Of a stretch of DNA of 64,000 bases, positions 33,232 to 42,341 are shown one piece after another (positions within the stretch are counted from its first letter, which is position 1; each line of letters begins with the position of its first letter). The notes under the pieces are model-generated. The model saw only the letters and a list, made by a program, of their open reading frames with translations. It did not search any database and was not told where the DNA came from. The position numbers were made by a program, and so were the translations under genes. Source of the DNA: an uncultured Oscillibacter sp. (GTDB lineage: Bacteria; Bacillota; Clostridia; Oscillospirales; Oscillospiraceae); the NCBI RefSeq assembly GCF_900546705.1, contig NZ_URDP01000005.1, positions 11,491 to 75,490 of the forward strand, read 5' to 3'.

Positions 33232-34029
33232 ATGAGACGACTGCGTATCATCACCCTGGTGTGTTTTGTGCTCTCGGCACTGCTGCTGGGGGCGTCCACG
33301 GCCTACCGGGCCTATACCGCCGACGAAACCATCCCCGTCATCGACTGCCCGGATACGCCCCTGGTGCTGTCCGTGGCGGACAGCGGCACCGACGCCCTGG
33401 TGCGGGACGTGACCGCCCGGGACGAAAAGGACGGCGACCTGACGGACTCTCTTCTGGTGGAGGGCATCGCCCGGGACGAGAGCGGGCAGCTCATCGTCAC
33501 CTACGTGGTGGCCGACAGCGACCGCCACGTGGTCTCCCGGACCCGGCCCCTGGTGTACACAGACTATACGCCCCCCCGGTTTTCCCTGACGCAGGAGCTG
33601 CGCTACTCCATGGGCGCCAGCGTGCGCATCAAGGACCGCATGAGCGCCTGGGACGTGATCGACGGGGATTTGTCCGACCGGATCAAGGTCAACTCCAATG
33701 ACCTCTCCCCCTACTACGAGGGCACCTACCCGGTGACCTTCGAGGTGACCAACAGCCTGGGCGATACCGCCAGCGTGACGCTGGACGTGGTCATCCGCAA
33801 CTACGCCGCCGGGGAGCCCCGGATCACATTGACGAAGTACCTGGTCTACCGGACGGCGGATGAGCCCTTCGACCCCATGGCCTATGTCTCGGAGGTCAGC
33901 GGCGGCGGGGCCGTGTCGGCCCACCTGCCGGAGGGCGGCCTCCGGAAGGGGGTCAGCCGGGTGACCTACACCGCCGCCGGCACCGGCGGCGCCGTGGGTA
34001 CCGCCACACTGTATGTCATCACGGAGTGA
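33232..34029 (+). CDS. Secreted Ig-like (DUF5011-type) protein of the EPS operon
   Basis: A 265-aa protein with an N-terminal signal anchor (about 5-26) and three beta-sandwich segments rich in Asp/Gly with the D-x-x-DGD-L motif (DEKDGDLTD and DVIDGDLSD). This is the hallmark of bacterial Ig-like or cadherin-like folds such as DUF5011. Its place between the phosphatase and the kinases suggests a surface protein that binds or organises the polysaccharide. TTGAGGAG precedes the ATG. Confidence 0.75.
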   Translation: MRRLRIITLVCFVLSALLLGASTAYRAYTADETIPVIDCPDTPLVLSVADSGTDALVRDVTARDEKDGDLTDSLLVEGIARDESGQLIVTYVVADSDRHVVSRTRPLVYTDYTPPRFSLTQELRYSMGASVRIKDRMSAWDVIDGDLSDRIKVNSNDLSPYYEGTYPVTFEVTNSLGDTASVTLDVVIRNYAAGEPRITLTKYLVYRTADEPFDPMAYVSEVSGGGAVSAHLPEGGLRKGVSRVTYTAAGTGGAVGTATLYVITE

Positions 34030-34037
34030 GGTGCGCA

Positions 34038-35498
34038 ATGGAAGAACAAGAGATGTTTCACTGGGCGGAGCTCAACCCCGTGTGCCTGCTGCGGCGGCTG
34101 GGGCGGGACGTGCTGATGATCGCGGCGGCGGGGCTCATCGCCGTCATGCTGACCATGACGGCCATCCAGAGCCTGTACCGGCCGGAGTACACCGCCAGCG
34201 CCACCCTGGCCGTCAGCGTCAAAAGCGGCGGCTATTCGTCGGTGCTGTCCAACCTGACCCTCTCGTCGGAGATCGCCGACACGTTTACGGAGCTTTTTGA
34301 GAGCAACATGTTCAGCGGCATCGCCGCCAGCCAGCTGGGCCGGTCCTCCCTGCCCGGGGAGCTGACGGCCTCCGTGCTGCCGGAGACGAACCTGCTGGTG
34401 CTGACGGTGACGGCGGACGCCCCGGAGGACGCCTTCCGGACCCTGGAGCTGCTGCTGGACAACTACGACGCCGTGTCGGAGTACGTATTTCAAAACGTGA
34501 TCCTCAAGGTGCTGGACAGCCCCTCCGTGCCCACGGCGCCGTCCAACCCGGTGAACCGGGGGCTGCTGCTGCGGCGGGCGTTTTTGATCGGCGCCGGGGC
34601 CATGGCGGCGGCGGTGCTGGCCATCGCCGTGCTCTCGGACACGGTGCAGACCTCCCAGGGCCTGCGGCGCAAGCTGGACGTGAAGCTCTTTGCCACCATC
34701 CACCACGAGGTGAAAAACAAGACCCTGCGCACCAAGCTGAAAAAGGCCAACCAGGGACTGCTCATCACCATGCCCGTGGCCAGCTTCTGCTTTACGGAGG
34801 AGGTCTACAAGCTTGCCTCCAAGGTGGACTTTGCCGCCCGGCACGGGGAGCGGAAGGTGATTTTGGTCACCAGCGTGGCGGAAAACGAGGGCAAGTCCAC
34901 GGTGGCGGCCAACCTGGCCCTGGCGCTGACCCAGGGGGGACGGAAGGTGCTGCTCATGGACGCGGACCTGCACAAGGCCGCCCAGTACAAGCTCTTCCAC
35001 TCCAAGCCCGCCGCGGAGCTGGCGGACATGCTCCAGGGGGAGGCGGCCTGCGCCCCGGAGTATCTGGAGCGGGAGCACCTCTACACCCTCTTTTCCACCC
35101 GCAGCAGCGACGCGGCGGCGGAGCTGATCGCCTCGCCGGCCATGGGGGAGCTTTTGGAGCGGGCCCGGCGGGAGATGGACTACATCGTCATCGACTCGCC
35201 GCCCATGGCCCTTTTCTCCGACGTGGAGGCCCTGGCGGACCAGGCGGACCTTTCGCTGCTGGTGGTGCGCCAGGACGTGTCCCCGGCCCGGCGGATCAAC
35301 GACACGGTGGACCTTTTGAGCCAGTGCCGGGCAGAGCTTTTGGGGTGCGTGTTCAACGACGTGCGGGGCATGCCGTTTTCCACGGACCACTACGGCTACG
35401 GCTACGGGTACGGCTATGGGTACGGCGGCTACGGATACGGCAGCAAACACCGCGGCAAGGGCGCGGAGACGGCGGGAGGCAGCGATGGACGAGCATAA
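34038..35498 (+). CDS. Tyrosine BY-kinase with chain-length domain (copy 1)
   Basis: A 486-aa fusion of a Wzz-type chain-length domain (transmembrane helices near 25-45 and 180-200) and a cytoplasmic tyrosine autokinase. Walker A ENEGKST (about 281-288), Walker A' LLMDADL (about 305-311) and Walker B VIDSPPM (about 384-390) are intact. The C-terminal tail is an extreme YGYGYGYGYGYGG cluster with about eight Tyr, the sites for inter-molecular phosphorylation. ATG at 34038 has a GAGGTG site. Start of the second kinase overlaps its end by 14 bp. Confidence 0.9.
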   Translation: MEEQEMFHWAELNPVCLLRRLGRDVLMIAAAGLIAVMLTMTAIQSLYRPEYTASATLAVSVKSGGYSSVLSNLTLSSEIADTFTELFESNMFSGIAASQLGRSSLPGELTASVLPETNLLVLTVTADAPEDAFRTLELLLDNYDAVSEYVFQNVILKVLDSPSVPTAPSNPVNRGLLLRRAFLIGAGAMAAAVLAIAVLSDTVQTSQGLRRKLDVKLFATIHHEVKNKTLRTKLKKANQGLLITMPVASFCFTEEVYKLASKVDFAARHGERKVILVTSVAENEGKSTVAANLALALTQGGRKVLLMDADLHKAAQYKLFHSKPAAELADMLQGEAACAPEYLEREHLYTLFSTRSSDAAAELIASPAMGELLERARREMDYIVIDSPPMALFSDVEALADQADLSLLVVRQDVSPARRINDTVDLLSQCRAELLGCVFNDVRGMPFSTDHYGYGYGYGYGYGGYGYGSKHRGKGAETAGGSDGRA

Positions 35499-36948
35499 GC
35501 ACAATACGGAGCCGGAGAAGATCGACATTTTCCGGCTGCTTCAGGAGTTCGGCCGGGCCATGGGGAAGCTGTGGTGGCTGCCGGCGGTGCTGGCGGTGGT
35601 GTGCGCCGCGGGCCTGGGATTGCGGGCCTGGCGCAGCTACACCCCCCTGTACGCCTCGGAGGTGACGTTCACCATCCAGATGGACAGCACCTCCCTCACC
35701 GACATCGGCGGCACCACCAGCTACTACGACAAGGCCACGGCGGAGCAGCTGACCAAGACCTTCCCCTACCTCATCCAGTCGGAGCTCATGCAGACCAAGC
35801 TCCGCCAGGCCATGGGGGTGGACTATCTCAACGGCAGCATCTCCGCCCAGACGGTGGACAACACCAACCTCTTTTCCCTGCGGGTCACCAGCCCGGACCC
35901 CCAGGACGCCTACGATATTTTGATGGCGGTCACCCAGGTTTACCCCCAGGTGGCCGACTACGTGATCGGCAACACGGTGATGAACCTTTTGACGCAGCCG
36001 GAGGTGGCCCAGGCCCCCTATAACGCCTTCCGCCCGGTGCGGACGGTGTGCAAGGGCGCGGCGGCGGGCTGCGTGCTGGGCCTCGGGATCGTGCTGCTCT
36101 ACGCGCTGACCCGCCGGAGCATCCGGGACCCGGAGGACATCCGGCGGCGGCTGAACCTCAAGTGCCTTGCCACGCTGCCCAAGGTCACGTTCAAGCGCCG
36201 GGGCAAGGCCATCGACCAGCGGATCTCCATCCGCAACGGCCGGGTGAGCTCGGCGTTCCAGGAGAGCGTGCGCAGCATGCGGATGAAATTCCTGCGCCAG
36301 GCGGAAAAGGAGGGCGCCCGGGTGATTCTGGTCACCAGCACCCTCCCCGGGGAGGGAAAGACCACCGTGGCGGTGAACCTGGCCCTGACATTGAGCCAGA
36401 GCGGCGCAAAGGTGATATTGGCGGACATGGACCTGCGCAAGCCGTCGGTGAAGGCGGCGCTGGGGGTGGAGACGGCCTCCCGGGGCGTGTGGGAGGTGCT
36501 CTCCGAGGGCACGCCGGCGCTCCAGGCCCTGACGGCGGTGGAGGGCACCACGCTGCGTCTGCTGGCGGGGGACCGCCCCGCCCAGGACGCCCGGCAGTTC
36601 CTCACCTCCCGCCGTCTGGGGACGGTGGTGGACCAGCTGCGTCGGGAGGCGGACTACGTGATTCTGGACACGCCCCCCAGCGGCCTTCTGGCCGACAGCG
36701 CGGGGCTTACCCGGCTGGCGGACGGCACGCTGTACGTGCTGCGGGCGGGGGCGGTGGAGGTGTCCCACATTGTGGACAGCCTCCAGTTCCTCTCGGAGAC
36801 GGGCACGCCCATCTTAGGGTGCGTCCTCAACGGCGTCCAGACCGGACAGGGGGGCTACGGCTACGGCTATGGCTACGGCTACGGCGGCTACCACGCCTAC
36901 GGCTACGGCAAATACGCCCGCCGCAAGACCCGGCCGGAGGAGGAGTGA
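35485..36948 (+). CDS. Tyrosine BY-kinase with chain-length domain (copy 2)
   Basis: A 487-aa paralogue of the preceding kinase. It has a Wzz-like N-terminal domain with two transmembrane helices (about 30-50 and 190-210), Walker A GEGKTT (about 288-293), Walker A' LADMDLRKPS and Walker B ILDTPPS. The tail is again a YGYGYGYGYGG cluster but ends in basic residues. The two share the architecture but differ widely in the periplasmic loop, so they may set different chain lengths or form a hetero-oligomer. GGGAGG (35474-35479) lies inside the first kinase gene. Confidence 0.9.
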   Translation: MDEHKHNTEPEKIDIFRLLQEFGRAMGKLWWLPAVLAVVCAAGLGLRAWRSYTPLYASEVTFTIQMDSTSLTDIGGTTSYYDKATAEQLTKTFPYLIQSELMQTKLRQAMGVDYLNGSISAQTVDNTNLFSLRVTSPDPQDAYDILMAVTQVYPQVADYVIGNTVMNLLTQPEVAQAPYNAFRPVRTVCKGAAAGCVLGLGIVLLYALTRRSIRDPEDIRRRLNLKCLATLPKVTFKRRGKAIDQRISIRNGRVSSAFQESVRSMRMKFLRQAEKEGARVILVTSTLPGEGKTTVAVNLALTLSQSGAKVILADMDLRKPSVKAALGVETASRGVWEVLSEGTPALQALTAVEGTTLRLLAGDRPAQDARQFLTSRRLGTVVDQLRREADYVILDTPPSGLLADSAGLTRLADGTLYVLRAGAVEVSHIVDSLQFLSETGTPILGCVLNGVQTGQGGYGYGYGYGYGGYHAYGYGKYARRKTRPEEE

Positions 36949-36955
36949 ACCCAAA

Positions 36956-36984
36956 AGCCGCCCGCGCACCGGGCGGCTTTTTTT
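36956..36984 (+). terminator. Terminator of the EPS operon
   Basis: AGCCGCCC (36956-36963)/GGGCGGCT (36971-36978) with a 7-nt loop and seven T. Confidence 0.9.
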
Positions 36985-37012
36985 CTAAAACCCCGTGAGA
37001 GGAGGGAGCGCC

Positions 37013-37492
37013 GTGGAGCAGCGGCCCCGGCAGGTGGACGCCCGGACGTACCTGCCCGTATTGATGGAGCTTTTGGACCAGGGCCGTCAGGTGACGCTGA
37101 CGGTCACCGGCGGCAGCATGACCCCGTTTCTCGTCCACGGCCGGGACGCCATCTGCTTTTCCCGGCCCCAGGGCCCCCTGCGCCGGGGGGACATGGCCTT
37201 TTTCCGCCGGGCGGACGGGTCGTACATCATGCACCGGATCTGCCGCGTCACGGCGGCGGGGTACTTCCTGGTGGGAGACGGCCAGCAGGCGGTGGAGGGC
37301 CCGGTGGCGCCGGAGCGGGTGTTCGCCGTGGTGACGAAGGTCCGCCGCCGGGGACGCTGGATCGGCCCGGAGGACTTCTGGTGGCGGTTTTTCGCCGGAC
37401 CCTGGCTGTGGCTGCGGCCGGTGCGGCCGGCGCTGCGCCGGGGATGGAGCCTGGTGCGCCGGGTGAGAGGAGGGGAGCGCCGTGGATCGTAA
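37013..37492 (+). CDS. S26-type (SipW-like) signal or leader peptidase
   Basis: A 159-aa serine peptidase with the SGSM-type motif GGSMTP (Ser35) and a conserved His in YIMHRI (His74). The Ser/His dyad is that of ER-type and SipW-like signal peptidases, not the bacterial Ser/Lys dyad. It lacks a clear N-terminal transmembrane helix, but a hydrophobic WWRFFAGPWLWLRP stretch near residues 122-135 may bind the membrane. The GTG at 37013 has GGAGGG. It overlaps the ABC transporter gene by 11 bp, so the pair probably cleaves and exports a peptide, with the YVKP peptides as candidate cargo. Confidence 0.78.
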   Translation: MEQRPRQVDARTYLPVLMELLDQGRQVTLTVTGGSMTPFLVHGRDAICFSRPQGPLRRGDMAFFRRADGSYIMHRICRVTAAGYFLVGDGQQAVEGPVAPERVFAVVTKVRRRGRWIGPEDFWWRFFAGPWLWLRPVRPALRRGWSLVRRVRGGERRGS

Positions 37493-39254
37493 AGTGCAGG
37501 AGCCCACGCTGCTGGGGTCCCGGGCCCTGGGGGCCCTGGCGCGCCGGTGGCGGGAGGGCACATTGGGAGAGCTGGCGGAGGACTGGCGGTGGATCTTCAC
37601 CTTCACCCGCCGCTACCGCTGGGCCGTGGTGTGCTACGTGGTCATGGGCGTGGCGGGCTCGTCGCTGAGCATCGTCTCCGCCCTGGCGGGCAAGTACGCC
37701 ATCGACGTGATCACCGGCTACCAGTTCTCCCGGCTGGGGACCCTGGCGGCGGTGATGGTGGGCTCGGCCCTGGCCAGCATCCTGCTGCGCAGCGTCATCT
37801 CCCGGGTGTCCGCCCGCATCAGCCTCTTTGTCAGCTGCGACATCCAGGCCAGCGTCTTCGACGCGGTGCTGGGGGCGGACTGGCTGTCCCTGAACGATTA
37901 TACCAGCGGCGAGCTGGCCAGCCGGTTTTCCGCGGACGTGAACACCGTGGCCTCCAACGCCATCGGGTGGCTTCCGAACCTGGTCATCGGCGCCTACACC
38001 TTTGCCGCCACCTTTGCCGTCATCTTCCACTACGACCGCGTCATGGCCCTGCTGGCCCTGGCCAGCGCCCCGTTTTTGCTGCTCAGCTCCCGGCGCCTGA
38101 TGGGCCGCATGCGCAGCTGCAACCAGCGCATGAAGGAGACGGGCAGCGCCCTGATGAGCTACGAGGTGGAGACTTTTTCCAATCTGGACACGGTCAAGAG
38201 CTTCGGCCTGGCGGACGCGTGCGGCCGCCGGCTGCGGGAAAAGCAGTCGGACTACCGCGCCGCCGGACTGGACTACAACCGCTTTTCCGTCCGCACGGAG
38301 GCGGCGCTGTCCCTGTTGGGCACGGCGGTGCAGATGGCGGGCTTTTGCTACTGCCTGTATCTTCTCTGGTCGGGCCGCATCGTCTACGGCACCATGACCC
38401 TCTTTTTGTCCCAGAGCGCCCGGCTCTCCACCACGTTCCGCTCCCTGGTGGGGGTGGTGCCCGCCTTTTTGACCTCCGCCGTCTCCGCCCGGCGCATCCG
38501 GGAGCTGACGGAGCTGGAGCGGGAGCCCCCCGCCTCCGGCGCCGCCCCCGGCCGTCCGGGCTTTACCGTGGCCATGGAGGGCGTCACGTTTTCCTACGGC
38601 GGGGCGGCGGTGATGACCGGGTCGGACTTCATCGCCCGGCCCGGGGAGATCGTGGGGCTGGTGGGGCCCTCCGGGGAGGGCAAGACCACGCTGCTGCGGC
38701 TCATCCTGGGCCTGGTGCGGCCGTCGGCGGGACGGGTGTACCTGCGCTCTGCCGACGGGGTGGAGACGGCGGCGGGGGCCGACACCCGGCCCCTGATCGC
38801 CTACGTGCCCCAGGGCAACACGGTGCTCTCTGGCACCGTGGCGGACAATCTGCGCCTGGTGCGGCCCGACGCCACGGAGGCGGACATGGAGCGGGCGCTG
38901 CGCCTTGCCTGCGCCTGGGACTTCGTCTCCCGGATGCCCGGCGGGCTCCACGCCTCCGTGGGGGAGCGGGGCCGGGGCCTCTCCGAGGGGCAGGCCCAGC
39001 GGCTGGCCATCGCCCGGGCCATATTGAAGGACGCCCCGGTGCTGCTGCTGGACGAGGCCACCTCCGCCCTGGACGTGGCCACGGAGCGGCAGGTGCTGCG
39101 GGCCATCGCGGCGGGCTGTCCGGACAAGACGCTCATCCTCACCACCCACCGGCCCAGCGCCCTGGGCCTTTGCCGCCGGGCCTACCGGGTGGTGGACGGC
39201 CGCGTCCGGGTCCTGACGCCGGAGGAATCCGCCGCCATGGCCGGGGATTTCTGA
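37482..39254 (+). CDS. ABC exporter, fused permease and ATPase
   Basis: A 590-aa half-transporter with six transmembrane helices (about 45-320) and a C-terminal nucleotide-binding domain. Walker A is GPSGEGKTT, the signature reads LSEGQAQR rather than LSGGQ, and Walker B is VLLLDEATSALD. Its family exports peptides and lipids. The absence of an N-terminal C39 peptidase domain fits a separate leader peptidase encoded just upstream. Start is the GTG at 37482. The next locus begins 200 bp on with the VWA/SLH protein. Confidence 0.85.
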   Translation: MDRKVQEPTLLGSRALGALARRWREGTLGELAEDWRWIFTFTRRYRWAVVCYVVMGVAGSSLSIVSALAGKYAIDVITGYQFSRLGTLAAVMVGSALASILLRSVISRVSARISLFVSCDIQASVFDAVLGADWLSLNDYTSGELASRFSADVNTVASNAIGWLPNLVIGAYTFAATFAVIFHYDRVMALLALASAPFLLLSSRRLMGRMRSCNQRMKETGSALMSYEVETFSNLDTVKSFGLADACGRRLREKQSDYRAAGLDYNRFSVRTEAALSLLGTAVQMAGFCYCLYLLWSGRIVYGTMTLFLSQSARLSTTFRSLVGVVPAFLTSAVSARRIRELTELEREPPASGAAPGRPGFTVAMEGVTFSYGGAAVMTGSDFIARPGEIVGLVGPSGEGKTTLLRLILGLVRPSAGRVYLRSADGVETAAGADTRPLIAYVPQGNTVLSGTVADNLRLVRPDATEADMERALRLACAWDFVSRMPGGLHASVGERGRGLSEGQAQRLAIARAILKDAPVLLLDEATSALDVATERQVLRAIAAGCPDKTLILTTHRPSALGLCRRAYRVVDGRVRVLTPEESAAMAGDF

Positions 39255-39329
39255 TCCGGCGGCGCCGCCGGGGGATGGAAGGAAAAACCCAAAAATGAAA
39301 AAATTATCCAATTTCCACCGGTTTTGCAG

Positions 39330-39358
39330 TTGCCCCGCCGGAAAGTGTATGTTATAAT
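39330..39358 (+). promoter_or_regulatory. Promoter of the VWA/SLH protein
   Basis: TTGCCC (39330-39335), 17-nt spacer, TATAAT (39353-39358). It leaves a leader of about 100 nt with GC-rich hairpins. Confidence 0.8.
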
Positions 39359-39464
39359 AAATTCCAGTTTATGTGGCTGTGTTCCAACCAGCACGCGGCC
39401 CTGTTCCGCCCTGTCGGAGGCGGTGCGTCCGGGGCTGCAAAATGTGTAAATGGAGGTATCGGAC

Positions 39465-41723
39465 ATGCGAAAACACAGAGTTTTTGCGGGAATCCTGGCT
39501 GCCGTCATGCTCCTTTGCATGGCGCCGTCCGCGCTGGCCGCCGATGCGGCGCAGTACAACGGGCCGACTCCCGGACAGAAAAACCATAACGGCATCCTGC
39601 TGGACAAGACCGCAGAGAGCCTCAACGGCAACATGGAGACCACCATGACGCTGACCATCTCCGCCCCCTCGGACCAGAACCCGGTGGCGGTGGAGTTCGT
39701 GCTCGACGGCACCAGCAGCCTCTACAGCGCGGGGGATCTGACCCTGGTCAAGACCCTGGCCGAGCAGCTGCGCTCCACCTTCGTGAAAAACGAGAACGTC
39801 TACGTGGGCGTCACCGTCTTCGGCAACAAGGCCAAGACCGTCCTGCCCATGACCACCGTGCCGGAGGCCATCGATGAGGATCTGGCCGACAGCGTGGCCG
39901 ATCTGCTCCAGACCACGGACAGCCTGCGGGGCTCCAACGTCCAGTCCGGCATCCGGGCCGGCCTTGCGGACCTGGAGGGTGCGGCGCTGCCTGCGGACAC
40001 CGAGAAGTACATGGTGCTGGTCACCGACGGCGGCAGCTACTCCTGGCTGAACGGCACCGAGTCCGTCCGCAACACCTACACCGCCGACGGCCAGACCCAC
40101 GACCTGATGAACTCCGACGCAGCCGACGGCGGCTACGACGCCTTCCCCTCCCTCAACGCCCTGCTGGGTGAGAACATCCCCAGCGCGCCCCAGAACGTGA
40201 CCGTCTCCGGCAGCGAGCCTCTGGCGGAGGCCGTGCAGGCCGTCAAGGACGACGAGAACCGGTACACCAACTTCGAAACCGGCGTGTACTGGGCCGCCAA
40301 GGAGCTGGAGACCATTCCCGACGACGTGAACCTGTTCACCGTGGGCCGGGACTACTACGCCGATGACGAAGACCTCTCCGCCCTGACGGAGCTGGCCGGC
40401 GAGTTTGTGGACATGGCCGTGGCCATGGACAGCACCGGCATCTCCGCCGGACTGAGCGCCGACAACCTCTCCGATGCCTTTGCCAAGATCGCCGGTGAGA
40501 TGAACGTGGCCGTGTCCGCCGGCAGCACCGTGGTGGACTACATGGGCAAGACCCAGACTGACCGGGGCGAGACCGAGATCTACGACTTCGACCTGGAGAA
40601 GGATGCGACCATCACGCTGCGGGTGGGCAGCCAGACCTACACGGGTACCCTGGGCACCGGCAATACCATCACCTTTGCCGACGGCTCCCGCCTGGTGTAC
40701 ACCGACGGCGCCGACGAGCACTTCACCTTGACCCTGGGCACCGACATGGTCCGGGGCGGCAAGGTGAGCATCACCTACGTCCAGCAGCTGGTCAGATACG
40801 ACGGCACCACCGGCCACCACGACGTGCTGACCAACGTGCAGGCCTACCTGCAGCCCGCCGGCTCCGGCGAGGGATTGCTGTTCCCCGAGCCCAGCCTGAG
40901 CTACCGCAGAAGCAGCGGCGGCGGTGGCGGCGGCGACGGCGGTGAGACCATCATCCCCGATGACGATGTGCCTCTGGCCGACCTGAACGACACCGACCAC
41001 TACGCCTACATCATCGGCCGCAAGGACGGCCTGGTGCACCCCGAGGCCCAGATCACCCGCGGTGAGGTGGCCACCATCTTCTTCCGCATGCTCACTGACG
41101 AGTCCCGCAACGAGCTGTGGAGCCAGAGCAACCCCTACACCGACGTCCAGCCGGACACCTGGTGCAACGCGGCCGTGTCCACCATGACCCGGGCCGGCGT
41201 CATCGAGGGCTTCTCCGACGGCACGTTCCGTCCCTCCGCCCCCATCACCCGCGCCCAGTTCGCCACCATCGCGGTGCGCTTCTTCGACGTGACCTACTCC
41301 GGTGACGACAAGTTCTCCGACATTGCCGACCACTGGGCCAGGGACTACATCAACAAGGCCGCCGAGGCCGCCCTCATCAACGGCTTCTCCGACGGTACGT
41401 TCCGTCCCAACCAGAACATCACCCGCGCCCAGGCCATGGCCATCTTCAACCGGGTGCTGGGCCGTGCCCCCGACGCCGACCACATGCTCCCCGGCATGAT
41501 TACCTGGCCGGACAACATGAACAAGAGCGCCTGGTACTATGCCGACATGCAGGAGGCCACCAACTCCCACGAGTATGAGGTGATGACCGCCGCCGACGGC
41601 AGCACCTACGAGGTCTGGACGAAGATCCTGCCCGTGCGTGACTGGGCCGCCTTCGAAAACGAGTGGGCCACGGTCAACTCCGCTTCCAACCCCGGCGAAG
41701 TGATTTCCGTTCCCGTGATCTGA
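39465..41723 (+). CDS. S-layer-anchored VWA-domain surface protein
   Basis: A 752-aa exported protein. It has a signal peptide (about 1-25), a VWA-like domain with a variant MIDAS DGTSS (81-85), a beta-rich middle, a short Gly-rich linker (SSGGGGGGDGG near 487) and three C-terminal SLH domains (about 505-670; repeated EGFSDGTFRPSAPITRAQ and NGFSDGTFRPNQNITRAQ). SLH domains attach to pyruvylated wall polysaccharide. The LDKTAE segment after the signal peptide is shared with the phase-variable protein at 14971. TGGAGGT precedes the ATG. Codon use is strongly optimised, consistent with high expression. Confidence 0.88.
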   Translation: MRKHRVFAGILAAVMLLCMAPSALAADAAQYNGPTPGQKNHNGILLDKTAESLNGNMETTMTLTISAPSDQNPVAVEFVLDGTSSLYSAGDLTLVKTLAEQLRSTFVKNENVYVGVTVFGNKAKTVLPMTTVPEAIDEDLADSVADLLQTTDSLRGSNVQSGIRAGLADLEGAALPADTEKYMVLVTDGGSYSWLNGTESVRNTYTADGQTHDLMNSDAADGGYDAFPSLNALLGENIPSAPQNVTVSGSEPLAEAVQAVKDDENRYTNFETGVYWAAKELETIPDDVNLFTVGRDYYADDEDLSALTELAGEFVDMAVAMDSTGISAGLSADNLSDAFAKIAGEMNVAVSAGSTVVDYMGKTQTDRGETEIYDFDLEKDATITLRVGSQTYTGTLGTGNTITFADGSRLVYTDGADEHFTLTLGTDMVRGGKVSITYVQQLVRYDGTTGHHDVLTNVQAYLQPAGSGEGLLFPEPSLSYRRSSGGGGGGDGGETIIPDDDVPLADLNDTDHYAYIIGRKDGLVHPEAQITRGEVATIFFRMLTDESRNELWSQSNPYTDVQPDTWCNAAVSTMTRAGVIEGFSDGTFRPSAPITRAQFATIAVRFFDVTYSGDDKFSDIADHWARDYINKAAEAALINGFSDGTFRPNQNITRAQAMAIFNRVLGRAPDADHMLPGMITWPDNMNKSAWYYADMQEATNSHEYEVMTAADGSTYEVWTKILPVRDWAAFENEWATVNSASNPGEVISVPVI

Positions 41724-41750
41724 GACGGATCGCATCCACGCAGTTCCGAC

Positions 41751-41778
41751 GGGCCGCCGCACGAGAGTGCGGCGGCCC
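41751..41778 (+). terminator. Long hairpin after the VWA/SLH gene
   Basis: GGGCCGCCGCAC (41751-41762), GAGA loop, GTGCGGCGGCCC (41767-41778). There is no T-run, so termination may be partial. Confidence 0.55.
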
Positions 41779-41847
41779 GCCTTGCGTTCCGGGGGAAAAG
41801 CGCCCGGGAGATTTGGGAAATTTTGCTGTTTTCCCCGGCGGAAGTTC

Positions 41848-41876
41848 TTGAATTTTCCAGTCCGCTGTGCTATCAT
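41848..41876 (+). promoter_or_regulatory. Promoter of the second RiPP-like operon
   Basis: TTGAAT (41848-41853), 17-nt spacer, TATCAT (41871-41876), about 75 nt before the pqqD-like start. Confidence 0.8.
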
Positions 41877-41951
41877 ATACACGATTATAAGCAAACGGCA
41901 GAGACTGCATGGCGGCTGCGGCCCCATGTGTCCGGAAGGGATGGAAAACGC

Positions 41952-42215
41952 GTGCGCGCAACGAGCGAAATGGTTCTGCGGGAGATCGCGGGGGAGTACC
42001 TGCTGATCCCCACCGGGGAGACCGCCCTGAAGATCCACGGGATGGTCACCCTCAGCGAAAGCGGGCTGCTGCTTTGGAAGAAGCTCCAGTCCGAGTGTAC
42101 GGAGGATTCCCTGGTGGAGGCGCTCCTGGCGGAATATGAGGTGGACCCGGCCACGGCCCGGGCGGACGTGTGTGCCTTCCTCGAAAAGATGGACGAGGCG
42201 GGGCTCCTGGTCTGA
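41952..42215 (+). CDS. PqqD-family peptide-recognition (RRE) protein
   Basis: An 87-aa protein of the PqqD fold, the RiPP recognition element that holds a precursor's leader for its radical SAM enzyme. The typical winged-helix sequence runs from REIAGEYLLIPTG through LSESGLLLWKKL to a C-terminal helix ending MDEAGLLV. The GTG at 41952 (site GGAAGGGA) is preferred to the ATG six codons on. It begins the operon that continues with the YVKP peptide, an HPrK-like protein and a SPASM enzyme. No pqqD gene exists at the paralogous 18-20 kb locus. Confidence 0.82.
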   Translation: MRATSEMVLREIAGEYLLIPTGETALKIHGMVTLSESGLLLWKKLQSECTEDSLVEALLAEYEVDPATARADVCAFLEKMDEAGLLV

Positions 42216-42341
42216 GACGGCGGGACGGCCGTCCCGGCAGCGGGCGTAAGGATCGTAAAGCGGCAGCCGTCCGGCGGGACGGCTGAGCGGAATATGGCGC
42301 CGGGCGGCTGCGGGCCCGGGCGGAAACGAGAGGAGAAAACT

